From: Arenibacter sp. F20364
GTDB lineage: Bacteria; Bacteroidota; Bacteroidia; Flavobacteriales; Flavobacteriaceae
Assembly (NCBI RefSeq): GCF_023015905.1
Contig: NZ_JALKBD010000004.1
Span: 226,595-290,594, forward strand
Direction of reading: 5' to 3'
DNA length: 64,000 nucleotides
Part shown: piece after piece, positions 63,639 to 64,000 of the stretch
Layout of the letters: the number at the start of each line of letters is the position of its first letter
How positions within the stretch are numbered: the first letter of the stretch is position 1
The notes under the pieces: model-generated
Database searches by the model: none
The model's input: the letters and a program-made list of their open reading frames with translations, nothing else
What the model was told of the DNA's origin: nothing
Translations under genes and position numbers: made by a program

Positions 63639-63717
63639 TTCGAGTGAAATGGCGTTAGCCATTTTGTATCGAGAACCGGTTAAGTGCACGTCGTCTACTT
63701 CTCTGTCGGAATGACGA
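63639..63717. repeat. Palindromic repeat element, truncated copy
   Basis: Bases 63639-63703 match 62542-62606 at 64 of 65 positions in direct orientation. The match breaks inside the second inner arm (TTCTC, then TGTCGG), so the right half is missing. Confidence 0.8.
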
Positions 63718-63724
63718 ACAAAAA

Positions 63725-63866
63725 GGCTCCTTCCCTTGGTTAAGGGAAGGTGGATTATCCGCCATTTGGCGGAGGAGACGGAAGGGATTGAAAGCCCAGG
63801 TCTAAGATTAAGAATCTTTGATAGGGGATGGTTAAAACCCACCCCTAGCCCCTCCCAAGAGGGGAA
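63725..63866. repeat. C-rich dispersed cassette, copy 3
   Basis: Two perfect hairpins, CCTTCCCTT/AAGGGAAGG (63729-63750) and TCCGCC/GGCGGA (63758-63773), then GACGGAAGGGATTGAAA and, after a spacer, the 30-base tail at 63837-63866. Confidence 0.75.
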
Positions 63867-64000
63867 CATGGTCATTTCTAATTATTGATTTTTATGCAGG
63901 AATGCCCCCCCTTCCTTGGAAAAACCCGCCCCTAACTCCGCCAAAAGACCGGGCAGGAAAGGGGGAGGGAATTTGACAGTTACCCAAATTCGAGACGCTA

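Larger units (their letters stand above)
63521..64000. other. Repeat-filled end of window
   Basis: 480 bases with the truncated palindromic element (63639-63717), the full C-rich cassette (63725-63866) and a more diverged C-rich stretch (63901-63975). An open frame on the minus strand over 63630-63875 is composed entirely of these repeats. The window ends before the next gene. Confidence 0.65.

Noticed and set aside
63630..63875. 81-residue minus-strand open frame
   Set aside because: It consists entirely of palindromic and C-rich repeat sequence, of the kind found as spurious hypothetical proteins.

Overview
The window looks like a chromosomal stretch from a marine-type member of the Flavobacteriaceae (Bacteroidota). 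The evidence is low GC, almost no Shine-Dalgarno sequences, many exact matches to the Bacteroidota -7 promoter box TAnnTTTG, type IX secretion (T9SS) and gliding-type proteins (PorP/SprF, a type B sorting-domain protein), an OMP_b-brl_3 TonB-linked protein, and the Bacteroidota families YfhO and DUF4834. The Maribacter/Arenibacter/Zobellia group is a guess. I saw no rRNA, tRNA, transposase, phage gene or CRISPR array.

Layout. 1-1002: 3' end of uvrA. 1.3-2.7 kb: exported protein with an Arg/Ser-rich tail. 2.7-8.2 kb (minus): surface-glycan operon DUF4834-YfhO-glycosyltransferase-flippase. 8.3-10.5 kb: outer-membrane protein and GNAT-like protein. 10.6-13.1 kb (minus): a serine-palmitoyltransferase-like acyltransferase next to a cysteine-synthase-family enzyme, which I read as the cysteate/capnine (sulfonolipid) pair. 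13.1-19.3 kb: oligopeptidase B, YbaB, thioredoxin, stand-alone TrpB, YegP, threonine aldolase. 19.5-22.9 kb: ATP-grasp/alpha-E/transglutaminase triad. 22.9-24.5 kb: prfB with its programmed +1 frameshift, then arsC. 24.7-27.7 kb: small exported protein plus a TonB-type receptor. 27.7-30.9 kb: an unlisted 57-residue membrane protein, a QEGLA metallopeptidase, a broken symporter remnant and an intact symporter. 30.9-39.8 kb: aroC, LpxH-like, FAD/Fe-S dehydrogenase, thioredoxin lipoprotein, rhomboid and an LpxL-type acyltransferase. 39.9-44.2 kb: T9SS type B triad. 44.3-51.0 kb: sterol desaturase-like, nuclease-like, glmM, AcpH-like, Ggt and an unknown protein.

From 51 kb on the window becomes accessory-like. 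It holds a four-gene minus-strand sugar-acid or polyol type operon (TIM-barrel isomerase, SDR, zinc dehydrogenase, HUMPS lyase; 51.9-55.4 kb), a TonB receptor, a YncE/phosphatase fusion lipoprotein, a saccharopine dehydrogenase-like enzyme and an NqrC-like flavoprotein. The gaps between these genes are filled with three families of short dispersed repeats: 7-nt periodic ACTG arrays, TTCGAGTGA/GTATCGAGAA palindromic elements, and C-rich cassettes.

Start codons were often reset from the longest open frame to an internal ATG lying just downstream of a recognisable -7 box. No clearly undescribed multi-gene system stands out. The best leads are the ACTG arrays that supply stop codons, the HUMPS operon, the ATP-grasp/transglutaminase triad, the sulfonolipid pair, and the two small minus-strand reading frames at 27.8 and 29.3 kb.
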